A DNA stretch of 51,450 nt from Bacillota bacterium (GTDB lineage Bacteria; Bacillota; Clostridia; Clostridiales; Clostridiaceae): assembly GCA_023451395.1 (NCBI GenBank), contig JAEXZL010000012.1, forward strand, positions 1 to 51,450, read 5' to 3'. A program made the translations under genes and the position numbers. A model generated the notes under the pieces. The model saw only the letters and a list, made by a program, of their open reading frames with translations, searched no databases and was not told the origin of the DNA. Shown piece by piece: positions 23,380-33,686 of the stretch; position 1 is the stretch's first letter; each line of letters opens with the position of its first letter.

Positions 23380-23391
23380 GGCGCTTTTTTT
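23372..23391 (+). terminator. Rho-independent terminator at the end of coaBC
   Basis: AGCGC/GCGCT with a TAAG loop, followed by TTTTTT. The hairpin starts inside the last codons of coaBC. Confidence 0.8.
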
Positions 23392-23453
23392 CCGCCTAAG
23401 GAGGTAAATCCAGCGGTGGGTTTTTTATATTTATAAGTAAGGATGTGAAGGGA

Positions 23454-25646
23454 ATGTTTGCTGGAATAGTTGTAAATAATGAGTCAGTCTCCTTAGACAG
23501 AATATTTACCTATAGAGTACCTGAAAAACTTCAAAATGAGATATCCATTGGTCAAATGGTGAATATACCCTTTGGAAAATCCAATAAGCTTATATTAGGC
23601 TTCGTTTTTTCCCTTAAGTATAATAATGAAAGTGAATTTAAAGGTATAAAAGATGTGCACTCAATAAAAGATGGCACAGAGCTTTTTAATATTACTCACT
23701 TACCAATAATAAATTTCATGAGAGAAGCATATCTTGCTACTTATTTAGAATCTATAAAATTACTTTTACCTCCAGGAATAGTTAATGGTTCTAAAAGAAA
23801 AACTAAAGCAGTTTTATATACCGTTAATCCTTTAGGTGAAAAGTATAATAGAGAACCTTATATAAGTATTTACAGAGAAGTTAGTAAAAATCCCGGAAAA
23901 TATATAAAGAATGAATTGAGTAATGTATTTGGGGCATCCTTAAGCTCAATAAATACTCTTATAAAACATGGATATTTAAATACTGAGGATAAAATTGTTA
24001 ACAGATATAGCAAAAGGGAATATGCTGCTTATGACAAGCGCAAGCTTAATGATGAGCAATTTAATGCCTTACGAGATATTATTGATAGCAAAGACAATCT
24101 GTTTCTTCTTAAGGGAGTTACAGGTAGTGGCAAGACAGAAGTGTATATGAATTTGGTGGAATACTATATCAATGAAAATAAGAGTTCAATAATATTAGTT
24201 CCAGAAATATCTTTGACCCCTCAGATGGTGGAGAGATTTAAAGGACGTTTTGGGGGAGATATAGCAATATTTCATAGTCGCCTATCTGAAGGAGAAAGAA
24301 TAGACGAGTGGTATAGAGTTAAGCAGGGGAAGGTAAAGGTTGCTATTGGAGCAAGGTCTGCTTTGTTTCTTCCCTTTAGCGATTTAGGACTTATAATTAT
24401 TGATGAAGAACACGAAAGTAGCTATAAGTCTGACAGTGATCCTAAATACCATGTAAGAGATGTAGCAAAATTCCTAAGTTCCTCTTACAAATGTAAGGTG
24501 GTCTTTGGTTCTGCAACTCCAAGTATAGAAACATACTTCGAGGCCATGAAGGATGAAATAAAATTAATTGAACTTAAAAATAGAGTTGACGGCATTTCTA
24601 TGCCCTTAATTACCTTAGTTGATATGAGGGAAGAGCTGGCCAATAATAATCGTTCCATTTTCAGTAAACTGCTCTATGAAGAAATTAACCTTCGATTAAA
24701 GAAGAAGGAACAAATAATTTTGTTTTTAAACAGAAGAGGATATTCTACCTTTGTTTCCTGCAGAAAATGTGGCTATGTCTTTAAGTGTCCTAATTGTGAT
24801 ATATCACTTACTTATCATACAAATGGGACTTTAGCATGTCACTACTGTGGTTTTCAAGAACCTTCCAGGAGCACATGTCCTAGCTGCTCCAGCAAATATG
24901 TTAAATATTTTGGAATTGGAACTGAGAAGCTTGAGAAGGAAATCTTAAATACCTTTCCAGAAGCTAGAACAATCAGAATGGATTTTGATACTACAAGAAA
25001 AAAAGATTCCTATGAGGAAATTTATAACTCCTTTAAGAAAGGTGATGCAGATATTCTTTTAGGTACTCAGATGATTGCAAAAGGACTAGATTTTCCAAAT
25101 GTAACCTTAGTAGGTGTAATTTCTGCGGATTTGTCCTTGAATCTTCCAGACTTCCGTTCTTCAGAAAGAACCTTTCAGTTAATCACACAAGTTGCAGGAA
25201 GAGCTGGGAGAGATAAGAAGCTTGGGAAGGTAATAGTTCAAACCTATACTCCTGAGCATTATAGTCTTCAGTTTGCTAAAAATTATGATTACGAGGGATT
25301 TTACAAAGAAGAGATTAAAATTCGTGATTTTATGGGTGACCCTCCCTATTCTAAAATACTCTTAATAAATCTAAGTGGAGAAAAAGAAGAGCTTCTTATA
25401 AGAAGAATAAATGATCTTGCAATAAAATTAAAAAATAAATTTGCTTCTAATAATTATTCCATATTAGGTCCGTCTCCCTGCAGTATTTCTAAAATTAAAA
25501 ATATGCACAGATGGCAAATCATATTTAAGGGAGACATTGAAAAGTCATTAGCTGCAGATATTAAAAATGCGGTCTATACCTTGCTAAAGGACGTATATAG
25601 TGATATAAGAATAAATATAGATATAAACCCAAATAGTTTATTATAA
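23454..25646 (+). CDS. priA: Primosomal replication restart helicase PriA
   Basis: A 3'-5' DNA helicase that reloads the replisome at stalled forks; about 730 residues. An N-terminal DNA-binding domain precedes the helicase core: Walker A GVTGSGKTEVYMN, Walker B IIDEEHESSYK, SATPS, and the C-terminal QVAGRAGR motif VI. Eight cysteines between them (CRKCGYVFKCPNC, CHYC, CPSC) form the two zinc sites. The start is probably ATG 23454, 10 bases after AAGGA; GTG 23445 is in frame but touches the ribosome binding site. def and fmt follow, as in other Firmicutes. Confidence 0.96.
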   Translation: MFAGIVVNNESVSLDRIFTYRVPEKLQNEISIGQMVNIPFGKSNKLILGFVFSLKYNNESEFKGIKDVHSIKDGTELFNITHLPIINFMREAYLATYLESIKLLLPPGIVNGSKRKTKAVLYTVNPLGEKYNREPYISIYREVSKNPGKYIKNELSNVFGASLSSINTLIKHGYLNTEDKIVNRYSKREYAAYDKRKLNDEQFNALRDIIDSKDNLFLLKGVTGSGKTEVYMNLVEYYINENKSSIILVPEISLTPQMVERFKGRFGGDIAIFHSRLSEGERIDEWYRVKQGKVKVAIGARSALFLPFSDLGLIIIDEEHESSYKSDSDPKYHVRDVAKFLSSSYKCKVVFGSATPSIETYFEAMKDEIKLIELKNRVDGISMPLITLVDMREELANNNRSIFSKLLYEEINLRLKKKEQIILFLNRRGYSTFVSCRKCGYVFKCPNCDISLTYHTNGTLACHYCGFQEPSRSTCPSCSSKYVKYFGIGTEKLEKEILNTFPEARTIRMDFDTTRKKDSYEEIYNSFKKGDADILLGTQMIAKGLDFPNVTLVGVISADLSLNLPDFRSSERTFQLITQVAGRAGRDKKLGKVIVQTYTPEHYSLQFAKNYDYEGFYKEEIKIRDFMGDPPYSKILLINLSGEKEELLIRRINDLAIKLKNKFASNNYSILGPSPCSISKIKNMHRWQIIFKGDIEKSLAADIKNAVYTLLKDVYSDIRINIDINPNSLL

Positions 25647-25668
25647 TATAAATAGGAGGTAAGCTTTT

Positions 25669-26118
25669 ATGGCTTTAAGGAATATAAGAACAATAGGCGA
25701 TGATGTACTAAGAAAGAAATGCAAAAAAGTAGAGGTAATAAATAAGAGAATTGAGACTCTTATTAATGATATGTTTGACACTATGTATGATGCTGAAGGT
25801 GTTGGGCTAGCAGCTCCTCAGATTGGTATATTAAAAAGAATTTTTGTAGTTGATGTGGGAGAAGGTCCATATGTTTTTATTAACCCTGAGCTAATGGAAA
25901 CAAGTGGATCACAGGTTGATATAGAAGGCTGTCTAAGCATTCCTGATGAACAAGGAGAAGTGGATAGACCAAATAATGTAAAGGTAAAAGCATTAAATGA
26001 AAAAGGCGAAGAATTTATTTTAGAGGCAGAAGGATTATTTGCTAGAGCTATATGCCATGAAAATGATCATCTTGACGGAATTTTATACATTGATAAGCTT
26101 AATAAAAAGGAGAGCTAG
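25669..26118 (+). CDS. def: Peptide deformylase
   Basis: Removes the N-formyl group from nascent proteins; 149 residues, type I-like length. The three motifs are GVGLAAPQIG (44-53), EGCLSIP with metal ligand Cys88, and HENDH (130-134) with the His ligands and catalytic Glu131. The ribosome binding site is AGGAGG. fmt begins three bases after the stop, so formylation and deformylation enzymes are co-expressed. Confidence 0.97.
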   Translation: MALRNIRTIGDDVLRKKCKKVEVINKRIETLINDMFDTMYDAEGVGLAAPQIGILKRIFVVDVGEGPYVFINPELMETSGSQVDIEGCLSIPDEQGEVDRPNNVKVKALNEKGEEFILEAEGLFARAICHENDHLDGILYIDKLNKKES

Positions 26119-26121
26119 TGG

Positions 26122-27060
26122 ATGAAAATTATCTTTATGGGTACTCCCGACTTTGCAGTACCTTCTCTCAAAGCTATGATAAAGGAACAAGAAGTTCTTG
26201 CGGTATTCACTCAACCAGATAGACCTAAAGGTAGAGGAAAAAAACTAGGAATATCCCCAATAAAAGAAATAGCTATAGAAAATCAATTGCCGGTGTATCA
26301 GCCTGTAAGGTTAAAAAATAATGAAGAGATGTTTTCAATAATTAAGGATTACAAGCCAGATGCTATAATAGTTGTAGCCTTTGGCCAGATCCTGCCAAAG
26401 GAGATACTAGAAATACCTAGATATGGCTGTATAAATCTACATGCTTCCTTGCTTCCTAAATATCGTGGGGCAGCACCAATTAATTGGTGTATAATAAATG
26501 GGGAAAAAGAAACTGGAAACACAACAATGTTAATGGATGTAGGTTTAGATACTGGAGATATGCTTCTTACTCAGAAGATAGAACTTAATGATACCATTAC
26601 CTCTGGAGAACTTCATGATATCCTAGCAGATAAGGGAGCTTCATTATTAGTAGAAACACTAACATCTCTTGAGAATGACACCATATTACCAATAAAACAA
26701 CCTGAGGGTATTGATTCCTATGCCTCTATGCTTAGCAAGGAGCTAGGAATAATTAATTGGAAAGCAAAGGCTTATGAAATTCATAATTTAATTAGAGGCC
26801 TTAATCCCAGACCTCTTGCCTTTACATATTACGAAGGTGTCCCTTTTAAAATCTATGAAAGCTCTGTTATAGATAGAAATTATAAGGATGCGCCTGGTAC
26901 TATTGTAGACGTTACAAAGGAAGGTATTTTGGTATCTACAGGAGAGAAGGCCCTGCTTATTAAGAAGCTTCAGTTTCCAAATTCAAAACCTATGATGGTA
27001 AGAGACTATTTGAATGGAAATGAAATAAACACCAATATAATACTTGGAAAGGAGAATTAA
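26122..27060 (+). CDS. fmt: Methionyl-tRNA formyltransferase
   Basis: Formylates Met-tRNA for initiation; 312 residues. It begins MKIIFMGTPDFAVPSLKAM. The formyl-donor site is NLHASLLPKYRGAAPINW and the adjoining MDVGLDTGDML is also conserved; the C-terminal OB-fold domain follows from about 205. The ribosome binding site AAAGGAG lies inside def. Full-length. Confidence 0.97.
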   Translation: MKIIFMGTPDFAVPSLKAMIKEQEVLAVFTQPDRPKGRGKKLGISPIKEIAIENQLPVYQPVRLKNNEEMFSIIKDYKPDAIIVVAFGQILPKEILEIPRYGCINLHASLLPKYRGAAPINWCIINGEKETGNTTMLMDVGLDTGDMLLTQKIELNDTITSGELHDILADKGASLLVETLTSLENDTILPIKQPEGIDSYASMLSKELGIINWKAKAYEIHNLIRGLNPRPLAFTYYEGVPFKIYESSVIDRNYKDAPGTIVDVTKEGILVSTGEKALLIKKLQFPNSKPMMVRDYLNGNEINTNIILGKEN

Positions 27061-27061
27061 T

Positions 27062-27742
27062 ATGTACTTTGACGAAACAATGCTACTTTTGATCCCTGCT
27101 CTTATTATCTCCTTTTGGGCGCAAAGCAAAATAAATTCAACCTTTAATAAATATTCTAGAGTTTATAGCAACAAAGGTTTTACAGCATCACAGGTAGCTA
27201 GAACATTATTAGATGAAGCTGGTTTACATGACATAGTAATTGAAGAAGTTAGAGGTAACCTTACAGATCATTATGATCCTAGAAACCGAGTGCTTAGACT
27301 ATCACAAACAGTATATAGTAGTAGCTCAGTGGCATCTATAGGTGTTGCTGCTCATGAGGTAGGTCATGCAATACAACACAAGCAAGCTTATAAACCTTTG
27401 ATAGTTAGAAATTCTATTGTACCCTTAGCTAATATAGGTTCTAGCTTTTCTTGGGGGCTATTCTTCTTAGGAATAATACTAGGATACCCAACCTTAACTA
27501 CTTTGGGAATACTGCTTTTTTCAGCGGTAGTACTATTTCAAATAGTTACCTTACCAGTGGAGTTTGATGCCTCTAATAGAGCAATTACTATACTTGCTCA
27601 AAAAAATATTCTAATTAATGAAGAGCTTAGCTCAGCAAAAAAAGTCCTTAGCGCTGCAGCTATGACTTATGTAGCTGCTACACTAATGTCTATTAGCCAG
27701 CTCCTTAGGCTTATATTATTAAGCAATAGAAGGAGAGATTAA
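27062..27742 (+). CDS. Neutral zinc metallopeptidase, YugP family
   Basis: A 226-residue membrane protease. HEVGH at 98-102 is the zinc motif, in the context SIGVAAHEVGHAIQH; PVEFDASNRA near 175 probably gives the third ligand. One N-terminal and at least two central hydrophobic segments anchor it. The substrate is unknown. Start ATG 27062 after GGAAAGGAG; an ATG at 27044 would overlap fmt and lacks a ribosome binding site. It is a regular neighbour of fmt and rsmB in clostridia. Confidence 0.88.
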   Translation: MYFDETMLLLIPALIISFWAQSKINSTFNKYSRVYSNKGFTASQVARTLLDEAGLHDIVIEEVRGNLTDHYDPRNRVLRLSQTVYSSSSVASIGVAAHEVGHAIQHKQAYKPLIVRNSIVPLANIGSSFSWGLFFLGIILGYPTLTTLGILLFSAVVLFQIVTLPVEFDASNRAITILAQKNILINEELSSAKKVLSAAAMTYVAATLMSISQLLRLILLSNRRRD

Positions 27743-27747
27743 AACTA

Positions 27748-29070
27748 ATGAAAGCAAGAGAAATCGCAGTAGATATATTAGATGAAATACTTTACAAGGG
27801 AGCATACTCTAATGTGGTCTTAGGACAATATCTTAATAAGTCACAATTAAATTCACAGGATAGATCTCTGGTAACGGAAATTGTTTATGGAACATTAAAA
27901 TACAAATACTCAATTGATAAAGATATAGAGCTTTACCTATCAAAAAATATTGATACTGTAGAAAAGCATATATTGAACATATTGAGAATATCCTTTTATC
28001 AAATGAATTATTTAGATAAGATACCTGAATATGCTATAATTAATGAAAGTGTGAATTTGGCAAAAAAGCTAAACCTAGGATTGGATAAGTTTGTAAATGG
28101 AGTGCTGAGGAATCATCTTCGTAAAAAACTAAAATACTCTCCTAAAAATGAGCTAGATAGCCTTAGCTATAAATATTCTTTCGAACCTTGGATGGTTAGG
28201 CTTTTTTTAAGTCAATATTCAAAAGAAAGAGTTGTGGAAATACTTAAAGGCTTAAATAAAATACCGCCAGTGACCTTAAGAGTTAACTCCCAAAAAATTA
28301 ACTATGAAGATGCTCTAGAACTTCTTGATAATATGGACTATGAGATTTTTGAAGGCAAGGTTTCACCAGATGCTATTCATATTAGGAGAGGGAGCAGTAT
28401 TGAAAATAATCCTCTTTTTAAAGAAGGAAAGGTTACCGTTCAAGACGAAAGTGCTATGGTGGTAGCTGAGATTCTAAACCCTGGAGAAGGGGAAGTGATT
28501 TTTGATCTCTGTGCCGCTCCAGGTGGTAAAAGTACACATATTGCAGAGCTTATTAATGATAATGGATGTGTAAGGTCTTTCGATATTTATGAAAACAAAC
28601 TTAAACTCATCCAAGAGAATGTTAAGAGGCTGGGCTTAAAATCCATATCTGTTGAAAAGATGGATGCTACAATTACGGAAAGAGAATTAATAGAAAGTGC
28701 TGATAAGGTGCTTATTGACGTTCCATGCTCTGGCTTTGGAATAATCCGTAAGAAGCCTGAAATAAAATGGAACAAAAATCTCAAGGATTTTAAAACCCTT
28801 ATTGATATTCAACAATTAATAATAAAAAATGCTATAAAATATTTAAAGGTTGGAGGAACCTTAGTGTACTCTACCTGCACTCTAAATAAGAGGGAAAATG
28901 AAGAAAATGTTAGATGGCTTCTAAATAATTTTCCAGGAATGAAAATCGAAAAAATATACCTAGGAAATAGAGATAACCTCATTTATGATGATGCCGGATA
29001 TATGACCATCTTACCTGATGAATACATGGATGGTTTCTTTATAGCAAAGTTTACAAAAACTGGTAGGTGA
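27748..29070 (+). CDS. rsmB: 16S rRNA (cytosine-967) C5-methyltransferase
   Basis: A 440-residue RNA methyltransferase. An N-terminal NusB-like RNA-binding domain (residues 1-135) is followed by a SAM-binding domain starting near 240: FDLCAAPGGKSTHIAE, then the catalytic motifs DVPCSGFGIIRKKPEIKW and STCTLNKRENEENV. Five bases separate it from yugP, and rlmN starts four bases after it. Full-length. Confidence 0.95.
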   Translation: MKAREIAVDILDEILYKGAYSNVVLGQYLNKSQLNSQDRSLVTEIVYGTLKYKYSIDKDIELYLSKNIDTVEKHILNILRISFYQMNYLDKIPEYAIINESVNLAKKLNLGLDKFVNGVLRNHLRKKLKYSPKNELDSLSYKYSFEPWMVRLFLSQYSKERVVEILKGLNKIPPVTLRVNSQKINYEDALELLDNMDYEIFEGKVSPDAIHIRRGSSIENNPLFKEGKVTVQDESAMVVAEILNPGEGEVIFDLCAAPGGKSTHIAELINDNGCVRSFDIYENKLKLIQENVKRLGLKSISVEKMDATITERELIESADKVLIDVPCSGFGIIRKKPEIKWNKNLKDFKTLIDIQQLIIKNAIKYLKVGGTLVYSTCTLNKRENEENVRWLLNNFPGMKIEKIYLGNRDNLIYDDAGYMTILPDEYMDGFFIAKFTKTGR

Positions 29071-29074
29071 AAAT

Positions 29075-30103
29075 GTGCAGAATATTTTAGACATTGGTAC
29101 TGAAGATTTAAAGACTTGGATGGCTGATAATGGTGAAAAGTCTTTCAGAGCAACTCAGGTTTTTCAATGGATATATAAAGGTGTATGGGATTTTTCACTT
29201 ATGAAAAATATAAGTAAGATAACCATTGAAAAACTTAAAGAAAACTTTACTATATCTATGCCAAAGGTTATTAAAAGGTTAGATTCAAAGGATGGAACAA
29301 TAAAACTATTACTTGCCTTTGATGATGGAAACATCATTGAGACGGTAATAATGAAATATAAACATGGAAACTCTATTTGTCTATCAACTCAGGTGGGCTG
29401 TAGGATGGGATGTCGCTTCTGTGCTTCTACCCTGGACGGTAGATTAAGAGATCTTACCTCAGGAGAAATACTTTCACAAATTCTCTTATCTGAGAAACTT
29501 TTAGAAGAAAGAATTTCGAATATCGTTCTAATGGGAAGCGGTGAACCTTTAGATAATTTTGATAATGTTATTAAATTTATTTATAGAGTAAATGACTCTC
29601 AAGGGTTGAATATAGGCCAGAGGCATATAACCTTATCTACCTGTGGTCTCGTGCCGCAAATCTATAAATTAGCAGATTTAGAGTTACAAATAACATTAGC
29701 TATATCACTGCATGCATCAGAGGATAGTAAAAGACAAGCAATGATGCCCATTGCAAATAAGTACAGTATTGATGAATTGATAAAAGCCTGCAAATATTAT
29801 ATTGAAAAAACCAATAGAAGAATTACTTTTGAGTATGCATTAGTAAAAGGTTCTAATGATACAAAAGAAGATGCTTTAAAGCTATGTAATATTCTAAAGA
29901 ATTTTCTATGTCATGTAAATTTGATACCTATTAATGAAGTATCTGAAAGGTCCTTCAAAAGATCAGAGGATAATTCTATTAGAAATTTTTATAATATACT
30001 AACTTCTAAGGGGATTGAAACAACCATTAGAAGAGAAATGGGATCAGACATAAATGCTGCGTGTGGTCAGCTGAGAAGAGGCTACATGGAATCAAATAGT
30101 TAA
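29075..30103 (+). CDS. rlmN: 23S rRNA A2503 / tRNA A37 C2-methyltransferase (radical SAM)
   Basis: A dual-specificity RNA methylase, 342 residues. The iron-sulphur motif CxxxCxxC is Cys109, Cys113 and Cys116 (CRMGCRFCAST). SAM-binding GSGEPLDNFDN and the C-terminal NAACGQLR with the methyl-carrier Cys are present. The start is GTG 29075 after AGGTGA, giving MQNILDI; an ATG two bases earlier is out of frame. Cfr-type changes are not seen; context and sequence favour RlmN. Confidence 0.95.
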   Translation: MQNILDIGTEDLKTWMADNGEKSFRATQVFQWIYKGVWDFSLMKNISKITIEKLKENFTISMPKVIKRLDSKDGTIKLLLAFDDGNIIETVIMKYKHGNSICLSTQVGCRMGCRFCASTLDGRLRDLTSGEILSQILLSEKLLEERISNIVLMGSGEPLDNFDNVIKFIYRVNDSQGLNIGQRHITLSTCGLVPQIYKLADLELQITLAISLHASEDSKRQAMMPIANKYSIDELIKACKYYIEKTNRRITFEYALVKGSNDTKEDALKLCNILKNFLCHVNLIPINEVSERSFKRSEDNSIRNFYNILTSKGIETTIRREMGSDINAACGQLRRGYMESNS

Positions 30104-30120
30104 TATAGGGGTGTTGTGAT

Positions 30121-30840
30121 ATGGTGGGATATTTATCGGATATTGGTAATTTTAGAGAGTTAAATGAAGACTACATTGATTATATTATACATAAGGATTT
30201 CAAGCTTTATATTATTGCTGATGGTATGGGTGGACATAATGCCGGAGAAATTGCCAGTAAGATGGCTGTAGAGCTAATTATGTCTTTTGTGCAGGATAAC
30301 TACAATCATATAAGAAAAAATAAATTATTGATTAGTGCCATTGAATATGCTAATGAAAAAATACATGAAGCATCTTTAGATAGTATTAAATATAATGGAA
30401 TGGGTACCACTGTTACCGCTTGTTTAATGATTGATGGAGATATCTTTATTGCAAATGTAGGTGATAGTTGCTGCTATCTTATTGATAAGGAAGGAATTAG
30501 AAAGGTTACTCATGATCATACATTTGTTCAGGAACTTTTAGACGAAGGTTCAATAACGGAGGAGCAAGCCTTTCATCACCCTATTAAAAACTTTATTACG
30601 CGCTCTGTGGGGACTTATAAAGACATTGATGTAGATATCTATAGGCTAAAGGATGATAACTTTAAATTTCTAATATTATGCACAGATGGTCTTTCTGATG
30701 AGGTAGAAAAGGATGATATATTAAATATTGTTAATTCCTCTAAAGATATAAATGAAAGCTGTAGTTTACTTATAAATCTTGCAAAAGCTCGTGGAGGAAA
30801 AGATAATATATCTGTGTTGATTATTGGAGGAGAGAAATAA
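30121..30840 (+). CDS. prpC: PP2C-type serine/threonine phosphatase (PrpC/Stp)
   Basis: A 239-residue metal-dependent phosphatase that reverses the PrkC kinase encoded next. PP2C motifs: NEDY (15-18), DGMGGHNAGE (34-43), GMGTTVTACL, IANVGDSCCYLID, ITRSVG, and CTDGLSDEV. It is cytoplasmic, with no membrane segment. The prkC ribosome binding site (GGAGGAG) lies inside its last codons and the two genes are one base apart, so they are co-translated. The rsmB-rlmN-prpC-prkC-rsgA-rpe-thiN order is standard for Firmicutes. Confidence 0.95.
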   Translation: MVGYLSDIGNFRELNEDYIDYIIHKDFKLYIIADGMGGHNAGEIASKMAVELIMSFVQDNYNHIRKNKLLISAIEYANEKIHEASLDSIKYNGMGTTVTACLMIDGDIFIANVGDSCCYLIDKEGIRKVTHDHTFVQELLDEGSITEEQAFHHPIKNFITRSVGTYKDIDVDIYRLKDDNFKFLILCTDGLSDEVEKDDILNIVNSSKDINESCSLLINLAKARGGKDNISVLIIGGEK

Positions 30841-30841
30841 T

Positions 30842-32722
30842 ATGATTGGGAAAATACTTGGAGATAGATATGAACTAATAGAAAAAATTGGTGAAGGTGG
30901 GATGGCAGAGGTCTATAAAGCAAAATGCCATAAGCTTAATAGATTTAATGCTATAAAAATTCTTAAAAAGGAATTTTCCACAAACCAAGAGATTGTTGAC
31001 AGATTCAAACGAGAGGCTACAGCTATAGCAAACCTAAATGACAATAACATCATAGGTGTTTTAGACGTTGGTACTCAAGATGGAATTAATTATATAGTAA
31101 TGGAATATGTTAAAGGCAAGACCTTAAAGGAAATAATACGTCAGAACGGAAGATTAAGTCCTAAAGAAACCATTGATATATCAATACAAATTTCTAAGGC
31201 TTTAGATTGTGCTCATAGGAATAATATTATTCATAGAGATATCAAGCCTCAAAATATTCTAATTACGCAAGATGGAACAGTAAAGGTAACAGATTTTGGA
31301 ATTGCTAAATCTGTAAGTTCTGCTACAATGACTCATACTACTGCAGTTATGGGCTCTGCACATTATTTTTCTCCTGAACAGGCAAAGGGCTCTTATTTAG
31401 ATGAGAGAACGGATATATATTCTTTAGGTATTGTTATGTATGAAATGATAACTGGAAAATTGCCTTTCGATGCAGATAACCCAGTGTCAATAGCCCTTAT
31501 GCATATTCAGGATCCAGTTAAGGAACCAAGGGCTTATGATGAAACTATACCAGAAAACTTAAATGCTTTGATATTAAAAGCAATGGAAAAAGAACCTATA
31601 AAAAGGTATCAAAGCAGTAAGGAACTTCTATATGACTTAATCAAGATTAAAAATAATGAAAATTTTAATATAGTAAAGAAAACCTTTGATGAAGATTATA
31701 CTAGAGTCATGGCACCAGTAACTGCTAAGGGTAAGCCCTCTCATACCTTAGAGGAGGATGAGGAGGATTTAGATGAGGAACCAAAGAGTAAGAAAAAAAC
31801 CATTATACTTTTAGCGTTACTAGGAGTCTTAGTCCTTGGGTTAGGAGTAATGGCAGCCTACCTTATAAGTGGAAATGGTGTGAAAAATAAAGATGTTGTC
31901 ATACCTTCTATTGTAGGTAAAACTGTAGAAGAGGCACAAGCAATGGTTAAGGATTTAGAACTTACCTTAAATATTGAGAAGGTTGAATCTTCAGAGAAGG
32001 AGAATACTATCATATCCTCAAGCCCTGAAGTTGGTACTACCGTTAAAAGAAATACAGCTGTAGCAGTTAAGGTTAGTGGGGGAGAATCTAAATCCCCTGT
32101 TCCTAATGTTGTAGAATTAGATATCACCCGTGCAAATAGTATGCTTACTCTTGCAGGCTTTGAAGTAGGAGAAACTACTTATGAATATCATGATACAATA
32201 CAAAAAAATTATGTTATAAGCCAAAATCCATTAAAGGATACTCAATTAGTTAAGGGTAGTAAGATAAACCTCGTGGTGAGCTTAGGGAAAGAAATAAAAA
32301 ATGAGCCAGTACCTGATCTATATGGAAGATCATCTGATGAAGCTAAATCACTTTTAGAAGCAAAAAATCTAGTTTTAGGTAAAGTATCTGAAGGGGAAAC
32401 TACTGATAAATCTCTAGAAGGTAAGGTTATCTCCCAAAGCATACCAAAGGGTACTAGTGTTGAAGTTGGAACCAAAATAGACATAACTATAGGAAAATAT
32501 AAAGCAAAAACAGTAAATCTTCAATCCTTTTTAGGTGCAGATATTAGCGATTCCAAAACTAAAAATCAATTAGAAAGCATTGCTAAAGAATATAATCTTA
32601 AATACACCTATGAAGGTATCACAGACAAAAATCCTCCAAAAGGAGCCACTATTGAGAGTATATCTCCTGAGGTTCCAAAGGAAGGAGATACAGTAACTAT
32701 TGAGTTAAGTGTAGAGGAATAG
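30842..32722 (+). CDS. prkC: Membrane Ser/Thr protein kinase with PASTA domains (PrkC/Stk)
   Basis: Senses cell-wall fragments outside and phosphorylates proteins inside; 626 residues from ATG 30842. The kinase domain has GEGGMAEVYK (18-26), Lys39, HRD 131-133 and DFG 151-153. An acidic juxtamembrane stretch (304-314) precedes a membrane helix at about 320-343. Three clear PASTA repeats follow (about 353-420, 421-488, 489-560) and a fourth degenerate one may end the protein. In Bacillus, PrkC triggers spore germination in response to muropeptides, which fits a spore-former. The ATG at 30824 in frame lies before the ribosome binding site and is not used. Confidence 0.95.
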   Translation: MIGKILGDRYELIEKIGEGGMAEVYKAKCHKLNRFNAIKILKKEFSTNQEIVDRFKREATAIANLNDNNIIGVLDVGTQDGINYIVMEYVKGKTLKEIIRQNGRLSPKETIDISIQISKALDCAHRNNIIHRDIKPQNILITQDGTVKVTDFGIAKSVSSATMTHTTAVMGSAHYFSPEQAKGSYLDERTDIYSLGIVMYEMITGKLPFDADNPVSIALMHIQDPVKEPRAYDETIPENLNALILKAMEKEPIKRYQSSKELLYDLIKIKNNENFNIVKKTFDEDYTRVMAPVTAKGKPSHTLEEDEEDLDEEPKSKKKTIILLALLGVLVLGLGVMAAYLISGNGVKNKDVVIPSIVGKTVEEAQAMVKDLELTLNIEKVESSEKENTIISSSPEVGTTVKRNTAVAVKVSGGESKSPVPNVVELDITRANSMLTLAGFEVGETTYEYHDTIQKNYVISQNPLKDTQLVKGSKINLVVSLGKEIKNEPVPDLYGRSSDEAKSLLEAKNLVLGKVSEGETTDKSLEGKVISQSIPKGTSVEVGTKIDITIGKYKAKTVNLQSFLGADISDSKTKNQLESIAKEYNLKYTYEGITDKNPPKGATIESISPEVPKEGDTVTIELSVEE

Positions 32723-32723
32723 T

Positions 32724-32756
32724 ATAAAAAGTATCGGTACTGCCGATACTTTTTAT
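32724..32756 (+). terminator. Rho-independent terminator after prkC
   Basis: A perfect 14-bp stem (32724-32737 with 32743-32756) has a 5-base loop, the 3' arm being T-rich. Confidence 0.85.
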
Positions 32757-32816
32757 ATTGCATTACTTTAGAAAAAAATATACTATAAAATATATACTAA
32801 AAATTCTGGAGGTATT

Positions 32817-33686
32817 ATGGAGGGAATAATTATTAAAGGCATTGGCGGCTTTTATTACGTAAAAACAGAAGAGGAAGTTATAGAATGTAAAGCCAGGGGG
32901 AAATTCCGTTATGATGAAGTAACACCAATGGTGGGGGATAGAGTTAATATTGCAATTGAAAAAAATAAAGGTGTCATTGAAGAGATACTAAATCGAAGCT
33001 CAAAGCTAATTCGTCCACAAGTTGCAAATGTCAGTCAGGCCTTTGTAGTCTTTGCCATAAAAAATCCTAATATAAATTTTGAACTGTTAAATAAATTTCT
33101 TCTCCAATGTGAATACAGTAATATAAAGCCAATAATATGCATAAGTAAGGTGGATTTAGCGGAGGAAGAAGAGAAAAATGAAATTAAGAGAATTTTTGAT
33201 AAATATCCTTATGAATTATTATTCATCAACAGTAAAGAGGGCTCCAGTACTGATGAATTAAAAAAACATTTAACAAATAATATAACCGTTTTATGCGGTC
33301 CTTCTGGAGCAGGAAAGTCCACCCTTCTTAATAAACTCATTGGTAAAAAGCATATGGAAACTGGGAATGTTAGTGAAAAAATAGGAAGGGGGAAGCATAC
33401 TACCAGGCACAGTGAGTTAGTAGAAGTGGAAAAAGGATATGTGGTTGATACTCCAGGCTTCTCCACTCTAGAGATGAATTTTATTTCTAAAGAGGAGTTA
33501 AAGGATTATTTTCCTGAGTTTCAGGAATATGAGAATGATTGTAAGTATAGAGGTTGTCTCCATTATAAGGAACCAGGCTGTAAGGTACAACTAGCTGTAG
33601 AAGATGAAGAAATAAGCAGAGAACACTATGAATTCTATATAAATTACTTAGAAGAGATATCCCAAAGGAGGAATAATAAATGGTAA
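32817..33686 (+). CDS. rsgA: Ribosome small-subunit GTPase RsgA
   Basis: A circularly permuted GTPase that checks late 30S assembly, 289 residues. An OB-fold comes first (residues 1-65), then the G domain in permuted order: G4-type SKVD near 119, G1 GPSGAGKSTLLN, and G3 DTPGF. The zinc site is in CKYRGCLHYKEPGC. The ribosome binding site is GGAGG. It overlaps rpe by seven bases. Confidence 0.96.
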   Translation: MEGIIIKGIGGFYYVKTEEEVIECKARGKFRYDEVTPMVGDRVNIAIEKNKGVIEEILNRSSKLIRPQVANVSQAFVVFAIKNPNINFELLNKFLLQCEYSNIKPIICISKVDLAEEEEKNEIKRIFDKYPYELLFINSKEGSSTDELKKHLTNNITVLCGPSGAGKSTLLNKLIGKKHMETGNVSEKIGRGKHTTRHSELVEVEKGYVVDTPGFSTLEMNFISKEELKDYFPEFQEYENDCKYRGCLHYKEPGCKVQLAVEDEEISREHYEFYINYLEEISQRRNNKW